A DNA stretch of 36,771 nt from Zygnema cylindricum (Eukaryota > Streptophyta > Zygnematophyceae > Zygnematales > Zygnemataceae). Below, piece by piece: positions 11,561 through 21,865 of this stretch; within the stretch, counting starts at the first letter, position 1; every line of letters begins with the position of its first letter. The stretch spans positions 235,769-272,539 of the forward strand of contig JBBHKE010000956.1 of NCBI GenBank assembly GCA_037447655.1, read 5' to 3'. The notes under the pieces were generated by a model that saw only the letters and a program-made list of their open reading frames with translations, was not told the origin of the DNA and ran no database searches. The position numbers were made by a program, and so were the translations under genes.

Positions 11561-12720
11561 CCCATAGCTAGCGTCGCTCCACTTCTATATTTTCACTCCT
11601 CCTCCTCCAAGTACAAGCTTAAGATTTCGAGTACCTGCAAGATATCTCAACACCCTTTTTGCTGCTTCCCAGTCTGCCTTTTTAGGATTTTGCAGACTTC
11701 TACTTAAACCCCCACAGCTGCTGGGATATCTGGTCTTGTAGTGTTCATAAAATATATAAGATTTCGAACTACTTGTCTAAAAGCTTTGAAGCCATAAACT
11801 CCACTTTCCATGACTTTAGTCTCTCACACACCATAATGCCTGAATCTAAATAACTTCCTTCAAATTTTTGCCTAATTTCCTTCTTTCCAAATTTTGCCTG
11901 AATTCCATGGGAGTTATAGATCCCTTAAGATCTTTCATTTCAAATCTTTCGAGCATGTTACCTATTGCTTCTTTGAGAGTCAACATAATCAGCCTTTTGT
12001 TTTTATCTCTTTCTACCTGTATACCTAAGATATACTTGGCCTCAACGAGGTCGTTCATCTCAAGCCTAGACCTTAAAGCCCCTTTAATACAATTTATTTC
12101 ATCCATTGACTTACTTATTTAGGTCATCAACATATACAACAATGTATGTAATCCCATCTTCTCCTTGTAAGACATACACAGAATAATCTGAGCTAATTCT
12201 GTTAAATCCTAGCCCAGTCAAAAACTCATCTACTTTGAAATTCCATTGTCTTGGGGCTTGTTTTAGCCCATTCAAAGATTTCATCAATTTACACACTAAT
12301 TCTTCCTTTCCATTTTCTACATACATTTCAGGTTGGTTTATATAAATGGTTTCTTCTAACTCTCCATGCAAGAAGGTTGTTTTAACATCCATTTGTTGTA
12401 TTTCCATATTGTCTATGGCTACTAGACTTAGCAAAAACTTTGATAGTGGGAAATTTGACAACTGGAGAGAAGGTTTCTTCAAAGTCAATACCTTCTTTTT
12501 GATTGTACCCTTTGGCCACTAGTTTGGCCTTACACCTTTCAATGATGTTGTCCGGGTTCAACTTCACCTTGAATACCTGCTTGCTGCCGATGGCTTCTTT
12601 GTCCGGAGGAAGATCCACCAGCTCCAATGTTTGCGCCTCCATAATACACTTCATTCTATCGTTTGCCGCCTCGATCCACTAATTTCTCTTAAGTGATCAG
12701 AAGGCCTCCTGAATCGTTAG
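11561..12720 (-). pseudogene. M1 reverse transcriptase of Ty1/copia
   Basis: RT relic in several frames. It holds [20 protein letters not shown], the conserved [54 protein letters not shown] and the catalytic YVVYVDDL (about 12117-12140), followed by the thumb/connection SRLEMNDLVEAKYILGIQVERD and NMLERFEMKDLK. At least two frameshifts and one stop directly after YVDDL separate the parts. Same family as element C, different subfamily. Confidence 0.85.
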
Positions 12721-13240
12721 AGGCTCCTCTGTAGGTGCAAAAAAATCAAAGTGAAAGCTTGCTTGCAAACGAGTGCTAGATCTTTCCCCCCCCGGAAATT
12801 TTGAGGCTAAAATCGTTGGCAGCCTTTGATTTTTTTGATTTGTTTGAATCGTAATTTGAGTTGGTACTGATTGTGTAGCACTTCCTTCTACCTGAGTTGT
12901 AGCTTATGGTGAAGCATTCTGCGAAGGCACTAGAGGAACTGAAAGAAGAGGTGTTCCACTTCTCGGTGGAAAGTAGACTCTCTGTGTAAAGTGAAAAACA
13001 ACATATTCATGTTTTCCATGTCGTTTGATCTGGCACTTTAAATAAGTCAACCGACTCATGTTCATCTTTAATCTAGATATTCTTAGAGATAATTACTTTA
13101 TGCTTCTCAAATACAAAAACCCTTTACCCTTTTGCATTATCATCATACCCTATAAAAATCCCAGGTAAGTCTTTTGCCTCCATTTTCCATCTATCCTGTG
13201 AAGTGTCTAATATAAAACACTTGCCGCCAAAGATCGTAAA
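12721..13240 (-). pseudogene. M1 integrase C-terminal region
   Basis: Frames on the minus strand read HVSHFTIFGGKCFIL, then a LPGIFIGYDDN block and a 'KGFVFEKHKVIISKN'-like block, the usual copia integrase C-terminus/linker before RT. Unit M2 (24545-24880) has the same region but lacks about 200 bp present here at roughly 12880-13070. The integrase is interrupted just before HVSHF (about 13240) by segment U. Confidence 0.75.
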
Positions 13241-13993
13241 GTGACTAACATGTAAGTAAAAAAATTGCAGTTAATGAAATTTAACTCAAAAAAAGTTTAC
13301 ATCAACATTGGTATTGATTAACTAGCGTTAATTATTCTAATGTCCAATGTTTATAGATAATGTAATTTAAAAATGTGTCACTGCGGACTAGTTACTCATT
13401 ATTTCGTATAGACGTACAAAATAAGTATCAAAGAATGGCGTCAAAAAGGATAAGTGAGTGCGTTACACAGAAAAGCGTACTCACATTTGACAACAAGTCA
13501 TAAAAAACGAGAGAAAATTGCGAGAACGTGTTCTCACATATTCAATCGTCGAATATGTGAACGCGGTCTTTTGCGGCTACCCTAAAAGCATGGGAAACTG
13601 TATCGATTTCTTAACCCTAACAGCGATTCACGGTGTACTTTTAACTTTTGAAAAAAAAATCCGTACATTATATCTGTACACTATTCGTACACGAAAAGTA
13701 TACGAAATTTACGAAAAGTTCAAAAAACCCTAAAATAACGCATAATCATAAAAAAAATCAAATTTTTAACAAATAAAACCTCTATGGTCTCCATATATGT
13801 GTTACTTAGCGAGCCTACTTTGTTTTTTAGCGCAGATTCGGCGGACCCGAATTATAGGTGTCCTTATGTGTAAGGGTATTGCTCTTGTGGCTAAGTTCGG
13901 GATCTTTTTTGTCGTTTTCTTTCAAAAAAACGTAATTACTAAGTTAAACCGTACGAAAAATGCATTTTTATAGAACAACTTGCATCATTCTCG
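13241..13993. repeat. Segment U, copy 1 (foreign insert in copia integrase)
   Basis: About 750 bp of non-copia sequence lying between two integrase fragments. It aligns along its whole length with 24881-25650, and the copia junction at the lower end (ACTAACATGTAAGTAAAAA) is the same in both. A short plus-strand frame ending IRTRKVYEIYEKFKKP (13518-13733) recurs in copy 2 with one residue changed, but upstream the two frames diverge by indels. No known domain. The integrase stretch that should sit here (roughly FWVEALN to LWTGRK) is missing, so U replaced it or came with a deletion. Confidence 0.7.
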
Positions 13994-14350
13994 AACTACA
14001 AGCTTTTTATTTGTATCATGGACCGAGCACTCGCTATATATCCTATTTAATCTTTTAGAAACACCATTCTTTTCGGTGTATATGGAACTGTAAGATTGTG
14101 ACTGATAATTCCTAAAGTAGAAACTCTTCCAATTTCTTTGATGTATTCTCTCCGTTGTCCGATCTCGGGGTAATGTTGATCCATGAAACTTTTCCACCAC
14201 GTTCTGCAGTGCTTGGGTGAGTAAACAATCGTTTTTATGTTATAGTAAAATTTGTGTACCTCAATCATAAATCTGACCATATATTGGACGCCTCTAGCCG
14301 AAGCCACTTTTGAAAGACCCCTAAATTTTTTAATCCATGAAAAGTTCCTA
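13994..14350 (-). pseudogene. M1 integrase core fragment
   Basis: On the minus strand, across two frames, one finds the relic of RSDNGGEYTS (here RSDNGENTSK), then LTVPYTPKR and NGVSKRLNRIYSE. This is the D...E part of the copia DDE integrase, with the catalytic Glu of NGVVERLNR replaced by Lys. The N-terminal part (zinc-binding domain and first Asp) and all of protease are missing, so gag joins integrase directly here through an internal deletion. Confidence 0.75.
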
Positions 14351-14619
14351 TTGGACATTCGCTTTCTTAAAAGTAGATTTCAGTGATTTCCAAATCTCCT
14401 TCGCCTTCTTCATTTACAGTTGAGACATGACCAAATTTTTTGAAATACAAAGAGTTAGATTGTTCCTTGCCATTGAATTCTTTTTCGCCCAACTCGGATT
14501 TGTTTCATCAAGGGAGCCATCCAAGACCCCTAATAAGTCAGCAGTTTCAAACCAAGATTCAACCATTGCCGCCCAGTACGCTTACTTTTGGCTATTGTAG
14601 ATAGAAATTATTTACGAAA
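14351..14619 (-). pseudogene. M1 gag N-terminal relic
   Basis: Minus-strand sequence reads AYWAAMVESWFETADLLGVL and LDETNPSWAKKNSMARN, followed by NLTLCISKN. The same segment is seen at 15498-15618 and, diverged, in element C at about 16700. The frame is continuous with the coding segment at the end of the LTR (14631 upward), across the PBS, except for a stop a few codons after the PBS. It ends at an internal deletion that fuses it to integrase. Confidence 0.75.
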
Positions 14620-14630
14620 GGTCCATAACA
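14620..14630 (-). other. M1 primer-binding site
   Basis: Directly after the LTR end (CAACA) the minus strand reads TGTTATGGACC. It is a slightly decayed form of GGTTATGGGCC found at 15619-15629, which is complementary to the anticodon region of eukaryotic initiator tRNA-Met. This is the half-tRNA priming known from Drosophila copia. Confidence 0.65.
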
Positions 14631-15497
14631 TGTTGTTCTACAACCACAATTGCAAGAGGAGGACCAGCAGTAGTAGTGGAAGTAGACATGGAAAACAACA
14701 GAAAATATCAAGCACCTACTCAACAACCAACTTTGAGCTCACACAAAATATGACTCAAAGCCAATATGCCTCAAATTTCTCAAAGTGATACAAAACAAAG
14801 TAAGCTGACAATTCATTAAATTGCAGCCCAAATCATTTGGTAAACCATAATATATGACTCCTGGAAGTTTCCCAAAAACTTCCCTTAAAATGTCATAATC
14901 CCAAAACTGGATGATAAAAAATTTCCTAACCCCTTAACTATATACTCACAGTGTGTATCTACTGGTCACACTACTTTCGATGGTCATACTACAGTACTAT
15001 CCCGACTTACGACAAACTATACAACCTGTAAGTCACTGTACCACGAGTACCCTCAAAACCCTCAATTATACCTGCCATTAAATGAACACTATAATCACTA
15101 AATTCTAATGCAATTAACGCCAACGATGTGTTTTCCAAATACGTAAAAATAGCTTTCGTACAATTTATGTTACCGACACTTAGTCAGCATTAATCATAGA
15201 ATTCCAGATAAATGTTGGTCAGAGGTACGCACACCTTGAGTACGTACGGCGCACTTAGTCTTTGTGGTCCCCACTTTAATCGTGTCCGTCGAATTGGCTC
15301 GTATCGACGACTTACTTTTGATCTCTCACAATTCTTCTCCTGGATGTTCGGCTTAGTCCTCGTGCGTCCGTTTCACTTCTGTTTGTACATTATGCTTCAT
15401 CATTTGTGGTCCCACGTCGATCCCGTCTGTCGTCTCGATTCGAAATCAATAATCATAATCGGCATCGTACCATCCTATCCAAAATATCCGGTCATGA
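14631..15497 (-). repeat. M1 5' LTR, truncated
   Basis: Minus-strand LTR of the same family as 9980-11107, lacking its first ~250 bp. The 3' end is intact, with the MSTSTTTAGPP coding segment and CAACA at 14631. The upper end stops inside the LTR near 15497 and joins a gag fragment directly, so a deletion or recombination junction lies there. Confidence 0.75.
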
Positions 15498-15618
15498 TCA
15501 GTTTCATCAAAGGAGCCATCCAAGACCCCCAATAAGTTAGCAGTTTCAAACGAAGATTCAACCATTGCCGCCATATACTCATACTTCTGGCTATAGGAGA
15601 TGATTTTTTTTTACAAAA
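15498..15618 (-). pseudogene. Copia gag fragment after the M2 LTR
   Basis: Minus strand: QKYEYMAAMVESSFETANLL and VLDGSFDETDH, homologous to 14351-14619. It follows the PBS of the LTR piece at 15630-15664 and is cut at about 15497, where the next LTR begins in mid-sequence. The array therefore reads internal-LTR-gag fragment-truncated LTR-internal-LTR, the pattern left by unequal recombination between tandem copies. Confidence 0.7.
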
Positions 15619-15629
15619 GGCCCATAACC
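15619..15629 (-). other. Primer-binding site, intact
   Basis: The minus strand reads GGTTATGGGCC immediately after the LTR terminus. It is an 11-nt complement of the GGCCCATAACC anticodon loop and stem of initiator tRNA-Met. Confidence 0.75.
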
Positions 15630-15664
15630 TGTTATTCTACGACCACCGTTGCATGAGGAGGACT
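15630..15664 (-). repeat. M2 LTR, terminal piece cut off by element C
   Basis: The last 35 bp of the LTR whose main part lies at 21866-22963. It was split by the insertion of element C. The terminal five bases GGACT (15660-15664) are the left copy of the target site duplication; GGACC at 21866-21870 is the right copy. Confidence 0.75.
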
Positions 15665-16650
15665 AGTAAAAATTAAACCTTTGATCTCAACAGATAATAG
15701 TGCGAGGAGGATTTTAGGACTTAGAATATTTTTGTCTAAGCCAAATTGTAATACTTACCTTTATTAGTATTACAGTAGCAGAGTATGTTTTACATCTACA
15801 AGGACACGCATCGGTATCTAAGGCTTATGCAAATATTATGGAAGAGCGGCGACAAAAACATACACGCGTTGATTATCGAACAAGCAAATCACAAGATCGG
15901 ACGAGCAAAATTAAAAGCGCGCATTTAGGAACAATTACCTATACGGAATAACGAGTACCGCTAGTAACAAATCGAGTCGACGGACGAGATTCGTGCAAGG
16001 ACCACAGGTGACTAAGCACAACTGTACGTGCCCAAGTAGACCGTTCTTCTAAACAACAATCGGGTGGATTGTCGCGACTGACGATGACTAAGCGAAACCA
16101 ACATTAGTTGTACGGCGTCAAAATTGAAAATATTTGAAACACATTGTTTTGTATTTTAGCGCATTAAAAATTAGTGTTTCGTTACTCACATTATGGCTAG
16201 TGGAAATTAGGGTTTGGAAAGAACTGTCAGTACAATGACGTACAATTCTGTTACCTTGTCATTGTGTAGTGCAGTATGATGGCGCCAGGTGTTAGTTGTT
16301 GATTAGTTAGTTGGATCAGACATACTCTCAGTGTATAAAATTAGGACTTAGAAAAAAAATTAATCATTCAGTTTTGAGCATATGGAAACTTAGAGGCAGT
16401 TTTTGTGAAACTTCCAGCTTCCATATCTTATAGTTTATTGGACCGTTTATGCTCCAATTTTGGGAATTCACAGTGTGCATGGTGATCTAATTGTATGCTG
16501 ATTTTGATTATATCTAAAGTTGTGAGTCTGATTTTGTAGTGTTCAGGAAACTGCTGTTTGGTAGGATTCTTGTTTGCTTTTGTTGAAAAACATTTCTACT
16601 TCTACAACTAGTGCTGTAGCTCCACCTGTACTAGTAGTCATAGAACAACA
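15665..16650 (+). repeat. Element C 5' LTR
   Basis: 986 bp. It aligns with the 3' LTR 20888-21865 at roughly 90% by eye, so the element is old. The first bases have decayed (AGTAA for TGTTG), while the end ...TAGAACAACA at 16641-16650 is intact. A TATA box TATAAAA sits at 16334-16340. Near the end lies the conserved coding segment, with its start codon mutated to ATT here (16592-16594; ATG in the 3' LTR at 21807). An inverted GTAATAC...TATTAC pair surrounds CTTACCTTTATTAG at about 15747-15772. Confidence 0.85.
16334..16340 (+). promoter_or_regulatory. TATA box of element C 5' LTR
   Basis: TATAAAA about 250 bp upstream of the LTR-borne start codon position. The equivalent place in the 3' LTR (about 21551) is GCATAAAG, i.e. 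decayed. Confidence 0.55.
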
Positions 16651-17480
16651 GGTTATGTGCTTGTATTGAATAATTCCTATCTTTAATCGGCAAAAATATG
16701 CTTACTGGGCGGATATGATTGAGTTGTACTTTGAAACTACAGGTTTGAAGGAGATTCTGAATGGATCACTTGATGAGTCTGACTCAACTTGAGCATAAAA
16801 GAATTCACAGACTCAAAATACTCTAAAACTATGTCTCTCGGAGAACCTAGTTATAAAATAAATCAAAATGAAGAAGGCGATTGATATTTGGAAATCTCTT
16901 AAGGCATCTTATAAGAAGGCGAATGTTCTAAAAGAACTTCTACTGGCAGAAAAGATCCGGGACTACAAATACTTGAGGGGAAATCTGGGACTACAAATAC
17001 TCGAGGGGAACAATTGCATAGTATACCGATAACTTCCAAGATCTTATTGATTCTCATGCTTCTGTTGGTGGTACCTTTCCTAAATTTCAACAAGCTGTTT
17101 TGGTCATTAGAGGTCTTCTTAGCAGTATGAAAGATGCGTCTGCTGCACTTAAAAAACATGATAAAGCTAGCTGAACACTGCACTTAGCTATCAACATTAT
17201 TTTGGAAGAAGAGTCTACGTCAATGGTTCTTAATGGATAAAAGCAAGTCGAGGCTTTTTACACAAATTTTGAGAAGAAAGGTCAGTTTAACCAGTCAAAA
17301 AATCAGTTTAATCAACCCAAGAAATCAGCTTAACGAGAATCAAGGCCAGTTAAAACAGTTTAATCAAAGACAAAATAAACAGTCTTTGACCGCCTTTTTT
17401 ATTGTTCGGAACGTGGTCATGGCTATAGATATTGTCCTAAACTAAAAAAGGCAAATGAAACAGGTCTAAATAGGCTTGGT
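16651..17480 (+). pseudogene. Element C gag (PBS and nucleocapsid relic)
   Basis: It begins at the PBS (GGTTATGTGCTTG, decayed from GGTTATGGGCC). It then reads QKYAYWADMIELYFETTGLK and SLDESDST, followed by a frame with KKAIDIWKSLKASYKKANVL, all typical of the copia gag UBN2-like core. The nucleocapsid end reads FYCSERGHGYRYCPKLKK (about 17390-17450), a CX2CX4HX4C knuckle whose first Cys is lost. A 28-bp tandem duplication (16959-16986 and 16987-17014) and many stops destroy the frame. Confidence 0.75.
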
Positions 17481-17599
17481 TGGTAGTAAAGTCCATTTAA
17501 TCAGGGCTTCTCTGGAAAGCAGGTTCAAACCAATTTTATGTTTTCTTCATTTGCTACTGAGGGGATTAGTTGTTGAGCTTCAACAAACAAGACGAATCA

Positions 17600-17830
17600 T
17601 AACTATTTGCTATGGCGGCAACAATGGAGGGCTCAAAGGACGCCGAATGGATTATAGACACTGGAGCATCGGCCCACATGTGCTAGAACAAGTCGATCTT
17701 CACTAATATCAAGGCTACACGTGCAAGGAATATTTACTATGCATATGGCATGAGTGTTTAAACTACTGCTCAGGGTGATGTTATTTTGGTGGTAGATGTA
17801 GGAGGGAAGTCGGTTGAAGAACACTTCACA
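17600..17830 (+). pseudogene. Element C aspartic protease
   Basis: The frame around 17645-17690 reads AEWIIDTGASAHMC followed by a stop and NKSIFTN. DTGAS is the retropepsin active site and the WII-D-[ST]-G-A-S-x-H-M-C context is that of copia proteases. The stop TAG after Cys and a frameshift further on separate it from the IPDFRKNLFS block at 17836, the normal end of copia protease. Confidence 0.8.
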
Positions 17831-18960
17831 ATGTTTTGTATATCCCGGACTTCAGAAAGAACCTTTTTTCTACATCACTTGTTGAAAGCAAAGGATTTGA
17901 GGTCACCTTTAAAGGGGGTAGGCAAGTTGTTAGCAAACTAGGTAAGGTAGCAGTCACAGGAACTAGAGATGAAAGCAAAATGTACCGCATGGATATGGCT
18001 GATACTAAGGAAAATGATGTTCTCTATTCCAATGTGTTGTCGAAAAATGAGTTGTGGCATAAAAGACCAGGACATGTTAACTATGATAGTTTGAGGAAAA
18101 TGGTGAATGCTGGCAAAGTAGAAGGTATTTCTCTCACAAATCAGCCATTTAAGACTTGTGATAGATGCTCATCAGGTAAAATACATACGTTACCGTTTCC
18201 TCAAGAATCGGAACATCGTTCGGAAAGAGTACTCCAGCTCATACATTCTGATATTTTAGGCCCAGCTCATACATTCTAATATTTTAGGCCCAGCTCAGGT
18301 GCCTTTTGCAGGAGGAGTTCACTTCATGGTCATATTTATTGACGATTTTTCCATATTTACAAAAGTTTTTTTTATGTAGGAGAAGAGAAGTGTTTGAACA
18401 TTTCAAACACTACAAAGCTTGGGCGGAGAAATTACATGGAGTTCCGATTCTGGAATTGAGATCGGACAACGGAGGGGAGTATACATCGAATGAATTTAAA
18501 AAGGTCCTTTTAGATAAGGGTAATAATCGGCAGCTGACGGTTCCATATACGCCTGAACAGAATGGTGTTGTAGAAAGGTTAAATAGACTAGTTCCAGAGA
18601 GTGCTAGAACCATGCTTGCAGACAAAAATGCAGATTTGAAATTTTGGGTTGAGGCCCTTAACTGTGCAGTTAATATAAAGAATAAGATTGGATCAAGATC
18701 AATTAGCACTACACCATTTGAGCTATGGACAGGTAGGAAACTTTCGGTCAATCATTTTAATTTTTTTGGCAGTAAATGCTTCATTTTTAACACATCACAA
18801 AATACTTCGAACATGGAACCAAAAGGCTTACCGGGTATTCTAATGGGATATGATTATAACTCTAGGGGGTATAGGGTGTATGTATTTTATAAACAAAAAA
18901 CAGTTTTGTCAAGGAATATCATTATAAAAGATGAAAGAGGATCGGCAAATTATTTCACCA
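17831..18960 (+). pseudogene. Element C integrase (DDE, GAG_pre-integrase)
   Basis: The first frame (17836-18279) carries YIPDFRKNLFSTSLVESKGF, the H...H...C..C zinc-binding module (ELWHKRPGHVNYDSL; CDRCSSGK) and the first catalytic Asp in LIHSDILGPA. After a 28-bp duplication comes FIDDFS (about 18337). The next open frame starts near 18366 with RSDNGGEYTSNEF (second catalytic Asp), TVPYTPEQNGVVERLNR (catalytic Glu) and FWVEALNCAVNIKNK, then GSKCFIF, LPGILMGYDYNS and YRVYVF. All DDE residues survive, but the frame is shifted by the duplication. Confidence 0.9.
18235..18296 (+). repeat. 28-bp tandem duplication at integrase catalytic Asp
   Basis: CAGCTCATACATTCT(G/A)ATAT... is repeated with period 28 (18235-18262, 18263-18290, then six more bases). 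The first unit encodes the SDILGP catalytic block; in the second the Asp codon is changed. 28 is not a multiple of three, so this event alone shifts the integrase frame. Confidence 0.9.
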
Positions 18961-19264
18961 TGACAGATAAATCGGCAGAAGAAAAATTGCAGGATTATGT
19001 CATCTTTGATAAAAGAAAGCCATTTACTATCTGGTTCCTCAGTAGCAACCTATAGAGACTGTGTCCACATCCCCTCAATTCCCTCTAACGGCTCCCTCGG
19101 AGCTAGCTGCACCATTCTCGGAGGATACGCATCTCCCTTCATGACAGACAAAGAACGGCACGTATCTATCGATCTCAGACTCATAATTTCCGGGGGGAAG
19201 GAGATCAAGCAGCCGTCTACAAATTGGATCGCACTTTGCATCCTCTACCGCCTCGGAGGAACCC

Positions 19265-20414
19265 TTGACCATTCGGGAGGCCTTCTCATCACCAGAAAGA
19301 ACTCACTGGATCAAGGCAGCAAATGACGAGATAAAATCCATTTTGGAAGCTCAAACGTGGGAGTTGGTCGAGCTTCCTCCGAACAGAAAAGCCATCGCGA
19401 GTAAGTGGGTGGTCAAGGTTAAATTAAACCCTAATGGCGCAATAGAAAGGTATAAGGACAGACTTGTGGCCAAGGGTTATAACTAGAAAGTGGGAATCGA
19501 TTTTGAGGAGACTAGTTGTAAGATTTCCAATTGTTAGAATTCTGTTATGTCTAACTGCAATTGAGAATATGGAAGTCCTTCAGATGGACGTCATAACAAC
19601 CTTTTTGCATGGAGAGTTAGAAGAAACTATATATATGCAGCAACTAAAAATGTATGAACAAAAAGAAAAGGAGAAATTAATGTGCAAACTATTAAAATCC
19701 TTGTATGGGCTGAAACAAACCCCTAAATTGTGGAACCTAAAGTTAGATGAGTATTTGACTGGACTAGGTTTTAAAAAGATTAGTTTAGATCACTCTGTGT
19801 ATATATTGCAAGGGGATGATGAAGTATTATATATTGCCGTATATGTAGATGATCTACTACTTATTAGCAAGTCTATGAGTGAAAAAAACAGCATTAAGGA
19901 AGCCTTAAAATCAAGATTTGAGATGAAGGACCTCAGAGAGGCCAAGTATATTTTAGAAATACAAGTAGAGAGAGATAGGAACAAGAAAGTAGTCATGTTG
20001 ACTCAAAAGGAGGCTATAGGAAATATGCTTGAAAAATTCGAAATGAAAGAAGTAAAAAGGTGTGTAACTCCTATAGATTTTAGGCAGAAATTGGAGGGAG
20101 ATGACTCAGATTCAGGTATTATAGTCTGTGAGAGTCTTGATTTTGGGGAGGAGGAGTTTATGGCCTCTAAACTAGATTTTGGGGAGGAGGAGTTTATGGC
20201 CTCTAAACTATACAGGCACGTAGTAGGCAACCTTGTCTATCTTATGAATTGCACAAGGTCGGATATCGCAGTTGCTGTTGGTGTTCTAAGTATAAGCTTG
20301 CAAAATTCGAAGAAATCAGGTTGGGAAGCCGCAAAGAGTGTTCTGAGATACGTGGCAGGGACTCAGAACCTCAAACTTGTTCCCGGAGGTGGAGAAGTGA
20401 AATTGCAGACTTGA
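19265..20414 (+). pseudogene. Element C reverse transcriptase
   Basis: The first frame (19265-19486) has WELVELPPNRKAIASKWV and YKDRLVAKGYN, ending at a TAG where Gln is expected. After a small deletion in the EETFSPVV block the second frame (to 20414) has QMDVITTFLHGELEETIYM, KSLYGLKQTPKLWN, the catalytic YVDDLLL (about 19846-19866), LREAKYILEIQVERD, NMLEKFEMK and the connection VYLMNCTRSDIAVAV. A 36-bp in-frame tandem duplication encoding DFGEEEFMASKL is at 20136-20207. The active site is intact, but the frame is broken. Confidence 0.9.
20136..20207 (+). repeat. 36-bp in-frame tandem duplication in RT connection
   Basis: Two copies (20136-20171 and 20172-20207) that differ at one position (CTTGAT/CTAGAT) duplicate twelve residues ending FMASK. 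M1 and M2 have a single unit at this place, so it arose in the lineage of C. Confidence 0.9.
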
Positions 20415-20831
20415 AGTGATCGTAGCTATGGCGACATATCTAGCAGAAAGTCAACGACTAGTTTTGTCTTGCAGATTGGAAATGGAACCTGTTGTTGGAG
20501 CAGCAATCTTCAAAAGGTTATAGCACAGTCAACAATAAAGTCGGAGTATATGGCTGCAAGCTCAACACTTAAAGAGCTCCTATGGGTGAAGTCACTTCTA
20601 CAAGAACTTGGGTACATGCAGACTGGACCTCGAGTCATTTGGTGCGATAACCAGGCTGCAATTGCCATTGCCTCCTATCCCAGCCATCACTTTAAAAGTA
20701 AGCATATGGATATCATGTCACACTTTGTCCGAGAAAAAGTGCTTGCTATTGTCATCAAATTACGTTATTTGGCTGATGAAAAAATGATCGCTGACATGCT
20801 AACCAAGGCTCTTCCTGCACCAAAGTTATAG
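20415..20831 (+). pseudogene. Element C RNase H
   Basis: After a stop at about 20412 the relic of the domain start reads SDRSYGDISSRKSTTSF. The open frame 20469-20831 then has CCWSSNLQKVIAQSTIKSEY, ELLWVKSLLQELGY, VIWCDNQAAIAIASYPSHHF, HMDIMSHFVREK and MIADMLTKALPAPKL. This is the complete C-terminal part of copia RNase H with the E and D active-site blocks. It is followed after a spacer by the purine tract AAGGGAG at 20881-20887. Confidence 0.85.
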
Positions 20832-20880
20832 TTTTGCAAAGATGCTATTGGACTAAGTGACTAGCTGAGTCTAAAGCTTT

Positions 20881-20887
20881 AAGGGAG
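20881..20887 (+). other. Element C polypurine tract
   Basis: AAGGGAG immediately before the TGTTG start of the 3' LTR, the position of plus-strand priming. Confidence 0.6.
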
Positions 20888-21865
20888 TGTTGAAATTAAA
20901 GCTTTCATCTCAACAGATAACAGTGTGAGGATTTTTTGACTTAGAATATTTTTGTCTAAGTCAAATTGTAATACTTACCTTTATTAGTATTACTGTAGCA
21001 GATTATGTTTTACGTCTACAAGGACACGCGTCGCTTTCTAAGGCTTGTGCAGATATTCCCGAAGAGCGCCGACAACAACATACACACGTTGATTATCGAA
21101 CGAGCGGAATCACAAGATCGGACCGGCAAAATTAAAAGCGCGCATTTGGGAACAATTACATGTACGAAATAACAAGTACAGTAGGTAAGGAATCGAGTTG
21201 ACGGACAAGATTCTTGCGAGGACCACAAGTGACTAAGCATAACTATACGCGCCCAAGTGGACCATATTTTTGAACAACAATCGGGTGGATTGTAGCAAAT
21301 GGCGATGACTAAGCGAAACCAACATTAATTGTATGGCGAAATTGTGAATATTTGAAACACATTGTTTTGTTTTTAGCGCATTAAAATTTAGTGTTTCGTC
21401 ACTTGGAATACGGTTAGCGAAATTAGGGTTTTGAAAGTACCGTGAGTACAATGACGTACAATTTCGGTACCGTGTCATTTTGAAGTGCAGCATGATAGCG
21501 GCAGATGTTAGTTGTTGATTAGTTAGTTAGATCAGACATACTCTCAATGCATAAAGTTTACGACTTAGAAAAAATATATCATCCAGTTTTGAGAATAAGG
21601 AAACTTAGAGGCAGTTTTTGGGAAACTTCTAGCTTCTATATCTTATGGTTTATTGGACCGTTTATGCTCCAATTTTGGGAATTCACAGTGTGCATGGTGA
21701 TCTAATTGTGTGCTGATTTTGATTATATCTAAAGTTGTGAGTCTGATTTTGTAGTGTTCAGAAAACTGCCTTTTGGTAGGATTCTTGTTTGCTTGTGTTG
21801 AAAAACATGTCTACTTCTACAACTAGTGATGCAGCTCCACTTGTACTAGTAGTCATAAAACAAAA
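20888..21865 (+). repeat. Element C 3' LTR
   Basis: 978 bp. It starts TGTTGAAATT and ends CATAAAACAAAA (from ...GAACAACA). The ATG at 21807 opens the LTR-borne segment MSTSTTSDAAP, which reaches the LTR end. Right flank GGACC (21866-21870) against left flank GGACT (15660-15664) gives a 5-bp target duplication with one mismatch. This fixes the LTR ends. Confidence 0.85.

Noticed and set aside
18410-18751. Antisense ORF (113 codons) in the copia integrase
   Set aside because: Exact antisense shadow of the conserved integrase core.
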